Positions 22,172 to 30,159 of a stretch of 37,722 nt of DNA are shown piece by piece. The position numbers were made by a program, and so were the translations under genes. The notes under the pieces were generated by a model that was given only the letters and a program-made list of their open reading frames with translations, was not told the origin of the DNA and searched no databases. This DNA is from Candidatus Agathobaculum pullistercoris (GTDB lineage Bacteria > Bacillota > Clostridia > Oscillospirales > Butyricicoccaceae): positions 1 through 37,722 of the forward strand of contig DXFS01000092.1 of assembly GCA_019114345.1 (NCBI GenBank). Reading direction: 5' to 3'. Position 1 is the first letter of the stretch; the number at the start of each line of letters is the position of its first letter.

Positions 22172-23275
22172 TTATACGTTGAACCGGAACAGCACGACGT
22201 CGCCGTCCTGCATCACGTATTCCTTGCCCTCCGAGCGGACAAGGCCCTTTTCGCGGGCTGCCGCCAGCGAGCCGAGCTCGATCAGATCCTTATAATTGAT
22301 GACCTCAGCGCGGATGAAACCGCGCTCAAAATCCGAGTGGATCTTGCCCGCTGCCTGCGGCGCCTTGGTGCCCTTTTCGATCGTCCACGCGCGCACCTCC
22401 TGCTCGCCCGCGGTCAGGTAGCTCATCAGGCCAAGCAGGTCGTAGCAAACCTTGATCAGGCGGTCGAGGCCGGACTCATGCAGGCCGAGCTCGGACAGGA
22501 ACATCTCCTTTTCCTCTGCGTCCATGCCCGCGATGTCCTCCTCGAGCTTGGCGCAGATCGGCAGCACCATCGCGCCCTCCGCATCCGCGATCGCCTGCAC
22601 GGCCTTGAGGCGCTCGTTCTCCGCTGCATCGCCGGTAAAGCCGGCCTCGTCCATGTTAGCGGCGTAGATCACCTTTTTAGCCGACAGCAGGTCGCTTTCG
22701 TTCACCACGCGGATAACGTCCTCGTCCTCTCCAAAGCCCTCGAAGGTGCGGGCGGTTTTGCCCTCCTCAAGGTGCGCCTTGAGCGCCTCGAGGATCTCCA
22801 CGTCCTTATTGAGCTTTTTATCCGCCTTGGCCGCCTTGCGCGTGCGCTCGAGGCGGCGCTCCAGATGCTCGATATCCGCGAGGATGAGCTCGAGGTTGAT
22901 GGTCTCGATGTCGCGCGCCGGGTCGACCGAGCCCTCGACATGCACGATGTTGTCATTGTCAAAGCAGCGCACCACGTGGACGATCGCGTCCACCTCGCGG
23001 ATGTGGGACAGGAACTTGTTGCCCAAGCCCTCGCCCTTGCTCGCGCCGCGCACCAAGCCCGCGATGTCCACGAACTCCACGACCGCCGGGGTGGTCTTTT
23101 TCGCGTGGTACAGGTCGGTCAGCGGCTGGAGCCGCTCGTCCGGCACGGCGACCATGCCGACGTTGGGGTCGATCGTGCAGAAGGGATAGTTTGCGCTCTC
23201 CGCGCCCGCCTGCGTGATCGCATTGAACAGGGTGGACTTGCCTACGTTAGGGAGCCCGACAATGCCGAGTTTCAT
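22172..23275 (-). CDS. ychF: Redox-regulated ATPase YchF (Obg family)
   Basis: A 367-residue Obg-family P-loop protein that hydrolyses ATP rather than GTP and associates with ribosomes. G1 is G-L-P-N-V-G-K-S-T (about 8-16). G4 is the YchF-specific N-M-D-E in place of N-K-x-D. A coiled-coil hairpin (about 130-200) and the C-terminal TGS domain, with the E-V-R-A-W and G-D-V-V-L-F-R-F motifs, follow. Length is standard (about 363-367). The start at 23275 (M-K-L-G-I-V-G) matches family N-termini and has GGAGG ten bases upstream; the two in-frame codons further up do not fit. It is monocistronic, with its own promoter and terminator. Confidence 0.96.
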   Translation of the reverse strand: MKLGIVGLPNVGKSTLFNAITQAGAESANYPFCTIDPNVGMVAVPDERLQPLTDLYHAKKTTPAVVEFVDIAGLVRGASKGEGLGNKFLSHIREVDAIVHVVRCFDNDNIVHVEGSVDPARDIETINLELILADIEHLERRLERTRKAAKADKKLNKDVEILEALKAHLEEGKTARTFEGFGEDEDVIRVVNESDLLSAKKVIYAANMDEAGFTGDAAENERLKAVQAIADAEGAMVLPICAKLEEDIAGMDAEEKEMFLSELGLHESGLDRLIKVCYDLLGLMSYLTAGEQEVRAWTIEKGTKAPQAAGKIHSDFERGFIRAEVINYKDLIELGSLAAAREKGLVRSEGKEYVMQDGDVVLFRFNV

Positions 23276-23331
23276 AGATGCCATTCCTCCAAATAATAAG
23301 GGATTTCTGATTCCCGATTTTTTCTTCCAAT

Positions 23332-23360
23332 AGTATACCGCTTTCTGCGGATTTTTGCAA
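23332..23360 (-). promoter_or_regulatory. Promoter of ychF
   Basis: On the minus strand TTGCAA (23355-23360), 17 bp, TATACT (23332-23337). Confidence 0.65.
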
Positions 23361-23512
23361 CGGCTCTCTCGCCCGCAGGACACTTTCCTGTAAATTCACC
23401 GTCCCCGGGAGGACGCCGCCGCGTTTTTTGACAGACTGCTCTGGCTTTTTGCGCCGGGATGGCTTATACTATTCTAAAACCATATCTCGTGCCAAGCAAG
23501 GGAGGATGCCCC

Positions 23513-24415
23513 ATGCCGTCTTTCACCACCCATCACATATTCGCCGCGACCGTGCAGCGCGTCACCGGCGATTCCGCCGCGCGCATTGCCGCCGCTTATC
23601 CTGCGGGCTACCGCTGGGGTGCGCAGGGACCTGAGCCGCTCCTGCTGTACCACCTGCCCTTCCCCAGCCAGCTGCACCGGCTGGCGCACCGGATGCGCAC
23701 CGAACCGCCTGCTGAACTGTTCGAGGCACTGTGTGCCGCCGCGGCGCAAGAGCGCAATACCGCCGCGCTTGCCTATGTGTTCGGCTTTTGCACCAACTAC
23801 GCGCTTGACCGCGTCACCCATGCCTTTATCCAGGCGCAGGCCGACCGCCTTGCGCTGTTCATGCCCGGCTATTCAGCCGAAGCGCGGCGCAAGCTGGCCG
23901 AGAGCGATATCGACGGCATCCTGATCGCGGACTATATCGCCGCCGAGCCTGCGAAGTTTGAGGCCTTCCGCCTGCTCGACCCGAATGCCCCGGAATGCAC
24001 GGTGCTTGCACGCGTGGTTGCACGCGCGGCAAAGCAGGCATACGGTGTGCGGGTTGCTCCGGCATCGGTCTACCGCTCGCTGCACGACATGCGCCGCATA
24101 CTCCATCTGGCGCACAACGGCAGCCATGTGCGCGCCCGGCTCGAACGGCTCGAGCGTATCACGGGCAAAAGCGGGCTGGCCTCTTCACTTATCCGCCCGG
24201 CCGAGCCACTTGCCGCGGACTGCGCCAACCAGGCGCACCGCCCGTGGCTGTCGGACGGCGTCGAACGCACGGACTCGTTCACCGACCTGTTCGATGCGGC
24301 GGTGCCGCTCGCGGTCTCGCTCCAGCGCGCTGTTCTGGAGCGGTATTATCAGCAAAAGCCGCTCGATCCGCGTTTTTTCCCCACAAATTTTGCGGGACAA
24401 GTGGTAAAAAGTTAA
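23513..24415 (+). CDS. Zinc-dependent phospholipase C family protein
   Basis: A 300-residue protein resembling the zinc-dependent phospholipase C/S1-P1 nuclease fold proteins common in Clostridia. It starts M-P-S-F-T-T-H-H-I-F with early histidines. It has G-P-E-P-L (usually G-P-D-P-L/F in relatives), and the Y-V-F-G-F-x-x-N-Y-A-L-D-R-V-T-H-A-F helix supplies Asp and His metal ligands. No signal peptide is seen, so it is probably cytosolic and its true substrate is unknown. The start at 23513 has GGAGG seven bases upstream; an in-frame codon at 23459 does not. A TATACT box at about 23464 is a likely -10 without a clear -35. Confidence 0.75.
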   Translation: MPSFTTHHIFAATVQRVTGDSAARIAAAYPAGYRWGAQGPEPLLLYHLPFPSQLHRLAHRMRTEPPAELFEALCAAAAQERNTAALAYVFGFCTNYALDRVTHAFIQAQADRLALFMPGYSAEARRKLAESDIDGILIADYIAAEPAKFEAFRLLDPNAPECTVLARVVARAAKQAYGVRVAPASVYRSLHDMRRILHLAHNGSHVRARLERLERITGKSGLASSLIRPAEPLAADCANQAHRPWLSDGVERTDSFTDLFDAAVPLAVSLQRAVLERYYQQKPLDPRFFPTNFAGQVVKS

Positions 24416-24433
24416 ATTTCTGATAAACAGGCG

Positions 24434-24563
24434 ACAGGTTTCGCATGACTTCGCTCCCTCTGTTGCGTAAGCTGTTCATTGTTACCGAATTGTAACCTTG
24501 AATTGCGAAAGGAGGGAATATGGAGAGGTGTTTTTCTCCATACTACCGTCATGCGAAACCTGT
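24434..24563 (+). promoter_or_regulatory. Structured leader of the M23 peptidase gene
   Basis: A perfect 16-bp inverted repeat (24434-24449 with 24548-24563) spans the leader; its right arm contains the ATG start (24551). Inside, the strong ribosome site AAAGGAGGG (24508-24516) is separated from the ATG by an 8-bp perfect hairpin (24519-24526 with 24535-24542, loop of 8). Folding of the inner hairpin would bring ribosome site and start codon to normal spacing; the outer pairing would hide the start. Confidence 0.6.
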
Positions 24564-25849
24564 TATCTTTTGTTTTCGGCCTGGTCTCCGGGCTGCTGTA
24601 CGCGCTGGTGCGGGCTGTGCTCGCACTCGACCGGCTGATCTGCTGGTTCTATGACCTTCCGCTGTGGCCCGCCATTGGCCGCGCGTTCCACTTTGCGCAG
24701 CGCAGCCGTGCGGTATGCGCGTTTTCCCTGTTTGTACCGCTGTTCTTTGTGCCGGGCGCACTGCTGACACAGCCCGGCACGCTGGTGCTGGCGGACGGCG
24801 CCCCGCTCGGCGTGGTGGCGGATGCGGACACGCTCACCGCCACGGTGGATGCGCTCGAACAGAGTGCCTCCTCGCTCGCGGGCAGTGACTACGCCCTGCC
24901 CTTCACGCTCGAGACCCGTCCGCTGCGCGCGACTGCGTCCCAGTTCCTGACCGCGGATGAGCTGGAAGCCGGTCTGATCGAGGCGAGCGGCGAGCTGGAT
25001 ACGCTGGCTGTCATCTCGGTAAGCGGCGAACAGGCCGGTATCTGCCGCTCGGCGGAGGACGCGCAGGCGCTGCTCGACCGTGTAAAGGCGCAGTACACCA
25101 CGTCCGCGGATGAAAACGCCGACTTCATGCAGGAGGTGCGCGTGGATACCGTCGTAGCGCAGACCAGCCTGGTGTCCGACTTCGGCGCGCTGTACGACTA
25201 CCTGTCGCCCCGTCTGGACGTGACCGCGACCCGCTCGGTAACCTACACCGAGGAGATCCCCTATGAGACCATCACCCGCGAAAACGACCAGCTTGACCAG
25301 ACCTACCGCGCGACCGTGCAGGAGGGCAGCGCGGGCGAGGCGGTCGTCACTGCGGAGATCGAGACTGTGGACGGCGAGGAGCACGGCCGCACCATCCTTG
25401 CGCGCACAGTGCTGAGCAACGCGACCGATGAGATCATCGAGGTCGGCACCAAAAACATCGGCATCGGCACCGGCGAGTTTATGGTGCCTGTGACCAGCTA
25501 CACCTTTACTTCCGGCTTCAAGATGCGCTGGGGCAAACTGCACGGCGGCGTCGATCTGGCCGTGCCGGAGGGCACGCCGGTATATGCGGCGGACAACGGC
25601 AAGGTGATAGTCGCCGGGGATCTGGACAACGGCTACGGCAGCTATATTATCCTTGACCATCAGAACGGCTACAAGACGTTATATGCGCACAACTCCGAAC
25701 TGCTTGTTTCGGTGGGCGATATTGTTGCCCAGGGCGACCAGATCGCGCTCTCCGGCAACACGGGTAATTCGACCGGCCCGCATGTCCACTTTGAGATACA
25801 GGTGAACGACGAAAAGGTCGACCCGCAGCAGTATGTTACGCTGGTGTGA
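24551..25849 (+). CDS. G5-domain M23 family metallopeptidase (LytM-type endopeptidase)
   Basis: A 432-residue membrane-anchored cell-wall hydrolase. An N-terminal hydrophobic region (about 5-30 and 56-72) is followed by an extracytoplasmic part. A G5 domain (about 225-301) has Y-E-T-I-T-R-E-N-D, V-Q-E-G-x-x-G, and the closing I-I-E-V-G-T-K. The M23 domain (about 310-430) has zinc ligands His331 and Asp335 (H-G-G-V-D) and H-V-H at 411-413. It should cut peptide cross-bridges in peptidoglycan. The ATG at 24551 is the first plausible in-frame start, yet the ribosome site is 34 bases upstream; see the leader entry. In-frame TTG codons upstream are less likely. Confidence 0.88.
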   Translation: MRNLLSFVFGLVSGLLYALVRAVLALDRLICWFYDLPLWPAIGRAFHFAQRSRAVCAFSLFVPLFFVPGALLTQPGTLVLADGAPLGVVADADTLTATVDALEQSASSLAGSDYALPFTLETRPLRATASQFLTADELEAGLIEASGELDTLAVISVSGEQAGICRSAEDAQALLDRVKAQYTTSADENADFMQEVRVDTVVAQTSLVSDFGALYDYLSPRLDVTATRSVTYTEEIPYETITRENDQLDQTYRATVQEGSAGEAVVTAEIETVDGEEHGRTILARTVLSNATDEIIEVGTKNIGIGTGEFMVPVTSYTFTSGFKMRWGKLHGGVDLAVPEGTPVYAADNGKVIVAGDLDNGYGSYIILDHQNGYKTLYAHNSELLVSVGDIVAQGDQIALSGNTGNSTGPHVHFEIQVNDEKVDPQQYVTLV

Positions 25850-26178
25850 TGGGCAGCATGCCCACTTCCCAAGTGGGTCGAATTTGCGCCTGCGCGGCGC
25901 GGGCGGTTCGCCCAGCAGGGCAAACGTGTATGCCAGCTCTTAACTGGCTGGAATGCGGCCTGCGCGGCCGCACTGCGGGCAAGAGGGAGGAAACCGACGG
26001 TTTCCTCCCTCTTGTCAATCTCCCACCTTCCCTTTAGGGCGCGCTGCGCGCGCAAGGGTAAGTGACGCTTTCCGGCTGCCACCCGCTTGCTGCTGCGACA
26101 GGCATGGTATGGACTGCCACCCCAGAGGGCGCTGCCGCCGCCGGAAACGGCACAGCTTCCCCTTATATCCTATATATC
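25850..26178. other. Non-coding, hairpin-rich interval
   Basis: No supportable gene in about 330 bases. It holds several inverted repeats: CCCACTT/AAGTGGG (25861-25877), GCCAG/CTGGC (about 25932-25948), GCGGCC/GGCCGC (about 25955-25971), a near-perfect 17-bp pair (25980-25996 with 25998-26014), and GCGCGC runs near 26040-26053. The large pair may end transcription of the M23 gene. Dispersed repeat or structured RNA are both possible. Confidence 0.5.
25980..26014 (+). terminator. Large hairpin after the M23 gene
   Basis: Arms 25980-25996 and 25998-26014 are exact reverse complements with one unpaired base, giving a stem of about 15 bp with a tight loop. Only a weak T-tract follows (CTTGTC). 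Confidence 0.5.
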
Positions 26179-26179
26179 A

Positions 26180-26210
26180 AAAAACGCTATGGGATCTCCA
26201 TAGCGTTTTT
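26180..26210. terminator. Bidirectional terminator after the XRE gene
   Basis: AAAAACGCTATGG (26180-26192) pairs with CCATAGCGTTTTT (26198-26210). T-runs occur in both directions, and it overlaps the XRE stop codon (26209-26211). Confidence 0.85.
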
Positions 26211-26403
26211 ACTGTTCGTCCGGAAACACCTTGATGTCAAGTGCTTCACAGATTTGGAAAAACAAATCAAGGGAAGGGGTTTTCCGCCCGCTCTCAATCT
26301 CATAGATATAGGCCTGTGTCCGATCCACCATTTCCCCCAGTTGGGTCTGTGTCAAGCCCTTTTCCTGACGGCGTTTTTTGAAAAACGCGCGATAATCAAC
26401 CAT
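26209..26403 (-). CDS. Small XRE-family HTH repressor
   Basis: A 64-residue single-domain helix-turn-helix protein of the Cro/CI (XRE) type: Q-E-K-G-L-T-Q-T-Q-L-G-E-M-V-D-R-T-Q-A-Y-I-Y-E-I-E-S-G-R-K-T-P forms the HTH (about 14-43). It resembles antitoxin-like and phage-type regulators with no effector domain. GGAGGAGGG lies before the ATG. Its own promoter and the divergent promoter of an 86-residue gene both overlap copies of one 15-bp palindrome, implying autoregulation and control of that gene. Confidence 0.9.
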   Translation of the reverse strand: MVDYRAFFKKRRQEKGLTQTQLGEMVDRTQAYIYEIESGRKTPSLDLFFQICEALDIKVFPDEQ

Positions 26404-26468
26404 GCTCTCCCTCCTCCAACCGGGTTCATAAGGCGCGGTGACCTCGGCGCGCCGTCATCTTCGTAAAT

Positions 26469-26497
26469 ATTATAGCTGACAGCTATTTTTCCATCAA
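26469..26497 (-). promoter_or_regulatory. Promoter of the XRE gene
   Basis: On the minus strand TTGATG (26492-26497), 17 bp, TATAAT (26469-26474); the -10 overlaps operator copy 1. Confidence 0.7.
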
Positions 26498-26554
26498 TAT
26501 GGCTATCAGCCATTGACAGATCACCTTCTCCATATTATAATGGCTTAAAGCCAT
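26472..26554. promoter_or_regulatory. Three operators with consensus ATRGCT-N3-AGCYAT
   Basis: Fifteen-bp palindromes at 26472-26486 (centre GAC), 26499-26513 (centre ATC) and 26540-26554 (centre TAA). Copy 1 covers the XRE -10, copy 2 abuts the -35 of the divergent promoter, copy 3 covers its -10 and start region. Confidence 0.85.
26514..26542 (+). promoter_or_regulatory. Consensus promoter of the 86-residue gene
   Basis: TTGACA (26514-26519), 17 bp, TATAAT (26537-26542): a perfect sigma-A promoter framed by operator copies 2 and 3. Confidence 0.85.
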
Positions 26555-26571
26555 TATCAGGAGGCCATACT

Positions 26572-26832
26572 ATGACAGACACCACCTGTACCGAACTCTA
26601 CCAGGACTTGATGCAGAACGTCAGCGACCTGTTATGCGACATCTGCGTGATCGAAGCGCTTTACCGCTGCCGTGCGTCCCTCCCCTGCTTTGGCATGCGC
26701 CCCGAGCTGGGAGAAGAATTTCGCCGCGCCCGGGATTTTCTTGAGCAGCACGCCCGCGACACCGAGACCTGCGGCCGCTTCCTGCTTGACCGTCTTGCAG
26801 CGGATGTGGGCATGAAAAAAGAGCCGCTGTGA
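26572..26832 (+). CDS. Hypothetical protein (86 residues), XRE-controlled
   Basis: A short, mainly helical, soluble protein with five cysteines and alternating charged stretches. I do not recognise the family. No signal peptide or membrane segment is visible. The ATG has CAGGAGG ten bases upstream. It is divergent from the small XRE repressor and driven by a perfect promoter sitting between two of its operators, so it should be tightly repressed and strongly induced. A toxin/antitoxin-like or phage-remnant pair is possible, but nothing in the sequence identifies a toxin activity. Confidence 0.75.
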   Translation: MTDTTCTELYQDLMQNVSDLLCDICVIEALYRCRASLPCFGMRPELGEEFRRARDFLEQHARDTETCGRFLLDRLAADVGMKKEPL

Positions 26833-26850
26833 AACGGCCCCTTTTTCATG
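26811..26850 (+). terminator. Terminator of the 86-residue gene
   Basis: An imperfect stem (GAAAAAAG-GCCG side from about 26813, CGGC-CTTTTTC side to about 26848) with the stop codon in the loop, ending in TTTTT. Confidence 0.6.
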
Positions 26851-26880
26851 GGAAAATTATGAAGGGTATTATGGGAGGGA

Positions 26881-27435
26881 TCAGGTTTTGATGCGCACAT
26901 CCATCTCGTGGCTCGCATGGCTGAGCACGGGCAGCAGCACAGCGCCCACAATGATGCCGGCCAGCCCCTGTACGATGTTGAACGGCACGCCGGCCAGCAC
27001 CGACGCCGCTGCCGCTCCGGCCGCGCTGCCCGCAACGATCTGCATACCGGCCTCGTAAATAAAATAGCCGACCACCATTATAATTTCCGCCGGGATACCG
27101 GCAATCGCCACGCGCATCGGCGTGCGCAGCCCGGCATGTCCGGCCATGCGGTGGTACAGCCAGCCGCCCACCAGCGCGGTCAGCGCCTTGATGACCAGCG
27201 TGCCCGGCATATACGCGACCGCTCCGGCAAACAAATCAGCCAGCATCGAGCCGATACCGGCGGCAACCGCACCCAGCCACGGCCCGAGCAGGATGCCGCA
27301 GATCAGCACCATGCCGTCGCCCAGATGGATGTAGCCGAGCGTCGGTGTGGGGATACGGATGACCATGGTCGCAACCGTCGTCAGCGCTGCCAGCAATGCG
27401 GTCAGGATAATCGTCCTCGTTTTGTTCTCTGTCAT
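26881..27435 (-). CDS. ECF transporter S component
   Basis: A 184-residue membrane protein with six hydrophobic segments, the substrate-binding (S) component of an energy-coupling-factor vitamin importer. The N-terminal A-L-L-A-A-L-T segment is the helix that docks to the shared EcfT. The following I-P-T-P-T-L-G-Y-I-H-L-G-D-G-M-V stretch resembles the HmpT/PanT/ThiT-like group, so a B-vitamin precursor is likely; the exact ligand is uncertain. The start at 27435 (M-T-E-N-K-T-R) has AAGGTG six bases upstream. It is a solo S gene, as in group II ECF systems. No TPP or other riboswitch was recognised upstream. Confidence 0.85.
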   Translation of the reverse strand: MTENKTRTIILTALLAALTTVATMVIRIPTPTLGYIHLGDGMVLICGILLGPWLGAVAAGIGSMLADLFAGAVAYMPGTLVIKALTALVGGWLYHRMAGHAGLRTPMRVAIAGIPAEIIMVVGYFIYEAGMQIVAGSAAGAAAASVLAGVPFNIVQGLAGIIVGAVLLPVLSHASHEMDVRIKT

Positions 27436-27537
27436 AGCGGACACCTTCTTCTGTCTGAACTGACCTTATTGTAGTGTGCTTTTGGCCTTTTAGAAAGTAT
27501 CAGTTTTTGCATTTTTAACAATGCCAGATATCCCCCA

Positions 27538-27567
27538 AAAACAGCCCGCGGCTGGCGGGCTGTTTTT
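27538..27567 (-). terminator. Terminator of but
   Basis: AAAACAGCCCGC (27538-27549) pairs with GCGGGCTGTTTT (27555-27566), with T-runs in both directions. Confidence 0.85.
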
Positions 27568-27582
27568 GGCTTATTCGCATTT

Positions 27583-28923
27583 TCAACGCTTGTTAGAACG
27601 CTTCCAAATGTGCATTTTTTCCGCTTCCGCGATCAGCTGCTCGCGGAAGTCCGGATGTGCGATCGAGATCAGCGCCTCGGCACGCTCCCAGCTGGACTTG
27701 CCCTTGAGGTTGATCATGCCATACTCGGTAACGATATACTGGGTAGCCGAGCGGGTATCGGTGACGATCGAGCCATTGGACAACGTCGGACGGATACGGG
27801 AGGCAACCGTGCCATCCTTCTGCTTGAAGGTGGAGGACAGGCAGATGAAGGACTTGCCGCCGTTGGACAGGTACGCGCCCATGACAAAATCGAGCTGGCC
27901 GCCCGTGCCCGAGATCTGCTTGGTGCCCGCGGACTCTGCGTTGACCTGGCCGTACAGGTCGATATCGACTGCGTTATTGATCGAAATAAAGTTGTCGATC
28001 TGTGCAATTACACGCACATCATTCGTATAATCCACCGGAACCGAGGCACACTGTGGATTGTCGTTGAGATAATCATACAGCTTTTGCGTGCCTGCAGCGA
28101 ACGCGTATGCCTGACGGCCGCGGTCAATGGTCTTGCACCGGCCGGTGATCTTGCCCGCATTGGCAATATCCACAAACGCATCGACATACATCTCGGTGTG
28201 TACGCCGAGATCCTTGAGATCCGAGTCCGCAATCAGTGCTCCGACCGTGTTCGGCATGCCGCCGATGCCCAGCTGCAGGCAGGCGCCGTTCGGGATCTCC
28301 GGCACGATCAGCTCCGCCACCTTGCGGTCAACGTCGGTCGCCGGGATCGAACCCATCTCCGCCATCGGCGGGTTGTCGCCCTGGACAATCATATCCACCT
28401 CGGAGATATGGATGCAGTCCTCCATGCCGCCCAGGCAGCGCGGCATGTTCTCGTTGACCTCAACGATGATCTTGTCCGCCACGTCGCAGACCGCGCGCAG
28501 GTGCGAGGCCTGCGGGCCGAAGCTGAAGTAGCCGTGGCTGTCCATCGGAGCAACGACCAGCATCGCCACATCCACATGGCCGATGTTTTCACGGTAGAAG
28601 CGCGGCAGTTCGGAGTAGCGCATGGAGGCATAGAAGCCCGCACCGGTCGAGATGAACTTGCGCTCAATACCCGACATGTGCCACGAGTTCCAGGTCATGT
28701 GTGCGGCCGGGTCCTCGATCTGGTAAATCGCAGGCACGCGCATGAGTACGCCGCCGCGGAAATTCACATCATATAATTCGGGCAGGCGCTTTGCCAATGC
28801 CCGGTCCAGCGCGTCCGGCGTGCCGACGCACCAGCCATAATCCACCCAGTCACCCGACTTTACTACCTTGACGGCTTCGTCCGCCGTCGTCAGCTTCTGC
28901 TGATAGAGTGCAGCGTAATCCAT
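27583..28923 (-). CDS. but: Butyryl-CoA:acetate CoA-transferase
   Basis: The last step of butyrate formation in many gut anaerobes: CoA moves from butyryl-CoA to acetate, giving butyrate and acetyl-CoA. The 446-residue protein matches the Roseburia/Faecalibacterium But type, from family knowledge, in many blocks: [50 protein letters not shown]. The active-site glutamate lies in G-Q-V-N-A-E-S-A-G. The relative AbfT (4-hydroxybutyrate CoA-transferase) shares much of this, so activity on 4-hydroxybutyrate is possible. The start at 28923 (M-D-Y-A-A-L) has GGAGG nine bases upstream; TTG at 28932 overlaps the ribosome site. Promoter and terminator show a monocistronic gene. Confidence 0.9.
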   Translation of the reverse strand: MDYAALYQQKLTTADEAVKVVKSGDWVDYGWCVGTPDALDRALAKRLPELYDVNFRGGVLMRVPAIYQIEDPAAHMTWNSWHMSGIERKFISTGAGFYASMRYSELPRFYRENIGHVDVAMLVVAPMDSHGYFSFGPQASHLRAVCDVADKIIVEVNENMPRCLGGMEDCIHISEVDMIVQGDNPPMAEMGSIPATDVDRKVAELIVPEIPNGACLQLGIGGMPNTVGALIADSDLKDLGVHTEMYVDAFVDIANAGKITGRCKTIDRGRQAYAFAAGTQKLYDYLNDNPQCASVPVDYTNDVRVIAQIDNFISINNAVDIDLYGQVNAESAGTKQISGTGGQLDFVMGAYLSNGGKSFICLSSTFKQKDGTVASRIRPTLSNGSIVTDTRSATQYIVTEYGMINLKGKSSWERAEALISIAHPDFREQLIAEAEKMHIWKRSNKR

Positions 28924-28966
28924 CTTGCCCAACCTCCAGATTGTCTATTCTTTAACAATTTGTTTT

Positions 28967-28995
28967 ATTATACTATAACCTTCCGGTCAGGTCAA
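28967..28995 (-). promoter_or_regulatory. Strong promoter of but
   Basis: On the minus strand TTGACC (28990-28995), 17 bp, TATAAT (28967-28972). Confidence 0.8.
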
Positions 28996-29069
28996 GACAA
29001 TGCATGCCATGCAGCACAGGATTTCTGCAAAACGGCAAAAAATACCCAACAGCCACTCAAAAGTTTTTC

Positions 29070-29097
29070 TTGATTTTTCGAGATAAAGTGGTACAAT
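29070..29097 (+). promoter_or_regulatory. Promoter of the amino-acid ABC importer operon
   Basis: TTGATT (29070-29075), 16 bp, TACAAT (29092-29097), about 50 bp upstream of the substrate-binding protein start. Confidence 0.65.
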
Positions 29098-29148
29098 GAT
29101 AAATGACTTTCACAGTACAGTAAAGTAATATTTCAGGAGGGTACTTCT

Positions 29149-30078
29149 ATGAAAACCAAAAAGCTTCTGGCGCTGCTGCTTGCCGGCGCAATGAGCGCTT
29201 CCCTGCTGGCCGGCTGCGGCGGCAACAGCAATACAGACACCACATCCACGGATGACACTGCGGGCACCACAGAGGAAAGCGATTTCCAGTATATCCAGAA
29301 TAAGGGCACGCTGATCGTCGGCATCACCAATTTTGCCCCGATGGACTATCCCGATGAAAACGGCGACTGGATTGGCTTTGACGCCGACATGGCCAAAGCC
29401 TTTGCCGAGGAGATGGGCGTTGACGTTGAGTTCATCGAGATCAACTGGGATAACAAGATCTCCGAGCTCGAATCCAAGGCGATCGACGCTGTTTGGAACG
29501 GTATGACGCTGACCGACGAGGTCACCAGCAGCATGAGCTGCTCGGATCCTTACTGTGTCAATGCGCAGGTCGTGGTTGTGCCGTCAGACGTAGCAGACCA
29601 GTATCAGGATGCGGATTCTCTCAAGGATCTGAATTTTGCAGTTGAGTCGGGTTCGGCCGGTGAGGAAATGGCACAGACACTTGGCCTGAATTATACCGCA
29701 GTGCAGACCCAGGCAAATGCGCTGATGGAGGTTTCCTCGGGCGCTTCGGATGCCTGTGTGATCGACCTGCTGATGGCGGGCGCGATGATCGGCGAGGGCA
29801 CCAGCTACCCCGACCTGATTTACACGGTCAACCTCAACGAGGCGAGCGGCGCTGAGTCCGAGTACTATGGCGTCGGCTTCCGCAAGGGCTCGGACATGGC
29901 AGAGTCCTTCAACAACTTCTATGCTGCGATGTACGAAGCAGGCAAGGTGCAGGAAATCGCGCAGACCTATGGTGTACAGGAGTCTCTTGTCGAGCCCCAG
30001 GCAGCTGCAGACAGCGCGGACGCAGGTGCTGCCGCTGATACAGGCGACACGGCTGCCGCAGAGGACGCCGCTGCATAA
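29149..30078 (+). CDS. Amino-acid ABC transporter substrate-binding lipoprotein
   Basis: A 309-residue lipoprotein of the SBP_bac_3 (polar amino acid) family. The signal peptide ends in the lipobox L-L-A-G-C with the lipidated Cys23, followed by a Thr/Ser/Asp linker. The family core G-T-L-I-V-G-I-T-N-F-A-P-M-D-Y and G-F-D-A-D-M-A-K-A-F-A (about 55-85) binds the alpha-amino group. The usual arginine that grips the ligand carboxylate is not obvious. An unusual acidic Ala-rich tail of about 25 residues ends the protein. AGGAGGG precedes the ATG. It is the first gene of the importer operon. The ligand is uncertain; glutamate, GABA or lysine would suit the nearby metabolism (inference). Confidence 0.9.
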   Translation: MKTKKLLALLLAGAMSASLLAGCGGNSNTDTTSTDDTAGTTEESDFQYIQNKGTLIVGITNFAPMDYPDENGDWIGFDADMAKAFAEEMGVDVEFIEINWDNKISELESKAIDAVWNGMTLTDEVTSSMSCSDPYCVNAQVVVVPSDVADQYQDADSLKDLNFAVESGSAGEEMAQTLGLNYTAVQTQANALMEVSSGASDACVIDLLMAGAMIGEGTSYPDLIYTVNLNEASGAESEYYGVGFRKGSDMAESFNNFYAAMYEAGKVQEIAQTYGVQESLVEPQAAADSADAGAAADTGDTAAAEDAAA

Positions 30079-30100
30079 AGAAAAACACATAACAATCCAA

Positions 30101-30130
30101 GCAGAGGGCGGAAGCGCGCCCTCTGCTTTT
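30101..30130 (+). terminator. Hairpin between binding protein and permease genes (partial terminator)
   Basis: GCAGAGGGCG (30101-30110) pairs with CGCCCTCTGC (30117-30126), then TTTT. Such intercistronic structures commonly give more binding protein than permease by partial termination or mRNA protection. Confidence 0.7.
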
Positions 30131-30159
30131 GGACTGTCTGAAGAGAGGTAGTATCCCCC

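Noticed and set aside
24520-24660. 44-codon ORF starting at the ATG right after the M23 ribosome site
   Set aside because: It runs out of frame through the peptidase gene and has an arginine/alanine-rich composition typical of shadow frames.
25846-26037. Open frames on both strands in the hairpin-rich interval
   Set aside because: They are mirror products of the inverted repeats, lack ribosome sites and have no recognisable domains.
28950-28972. Rex site upstream of but (TTTAACAATTTGTT)
   Set aside because: The half-sites point the wrong way (AACAA before TTGTT) and the spacing does not fit the consensus.
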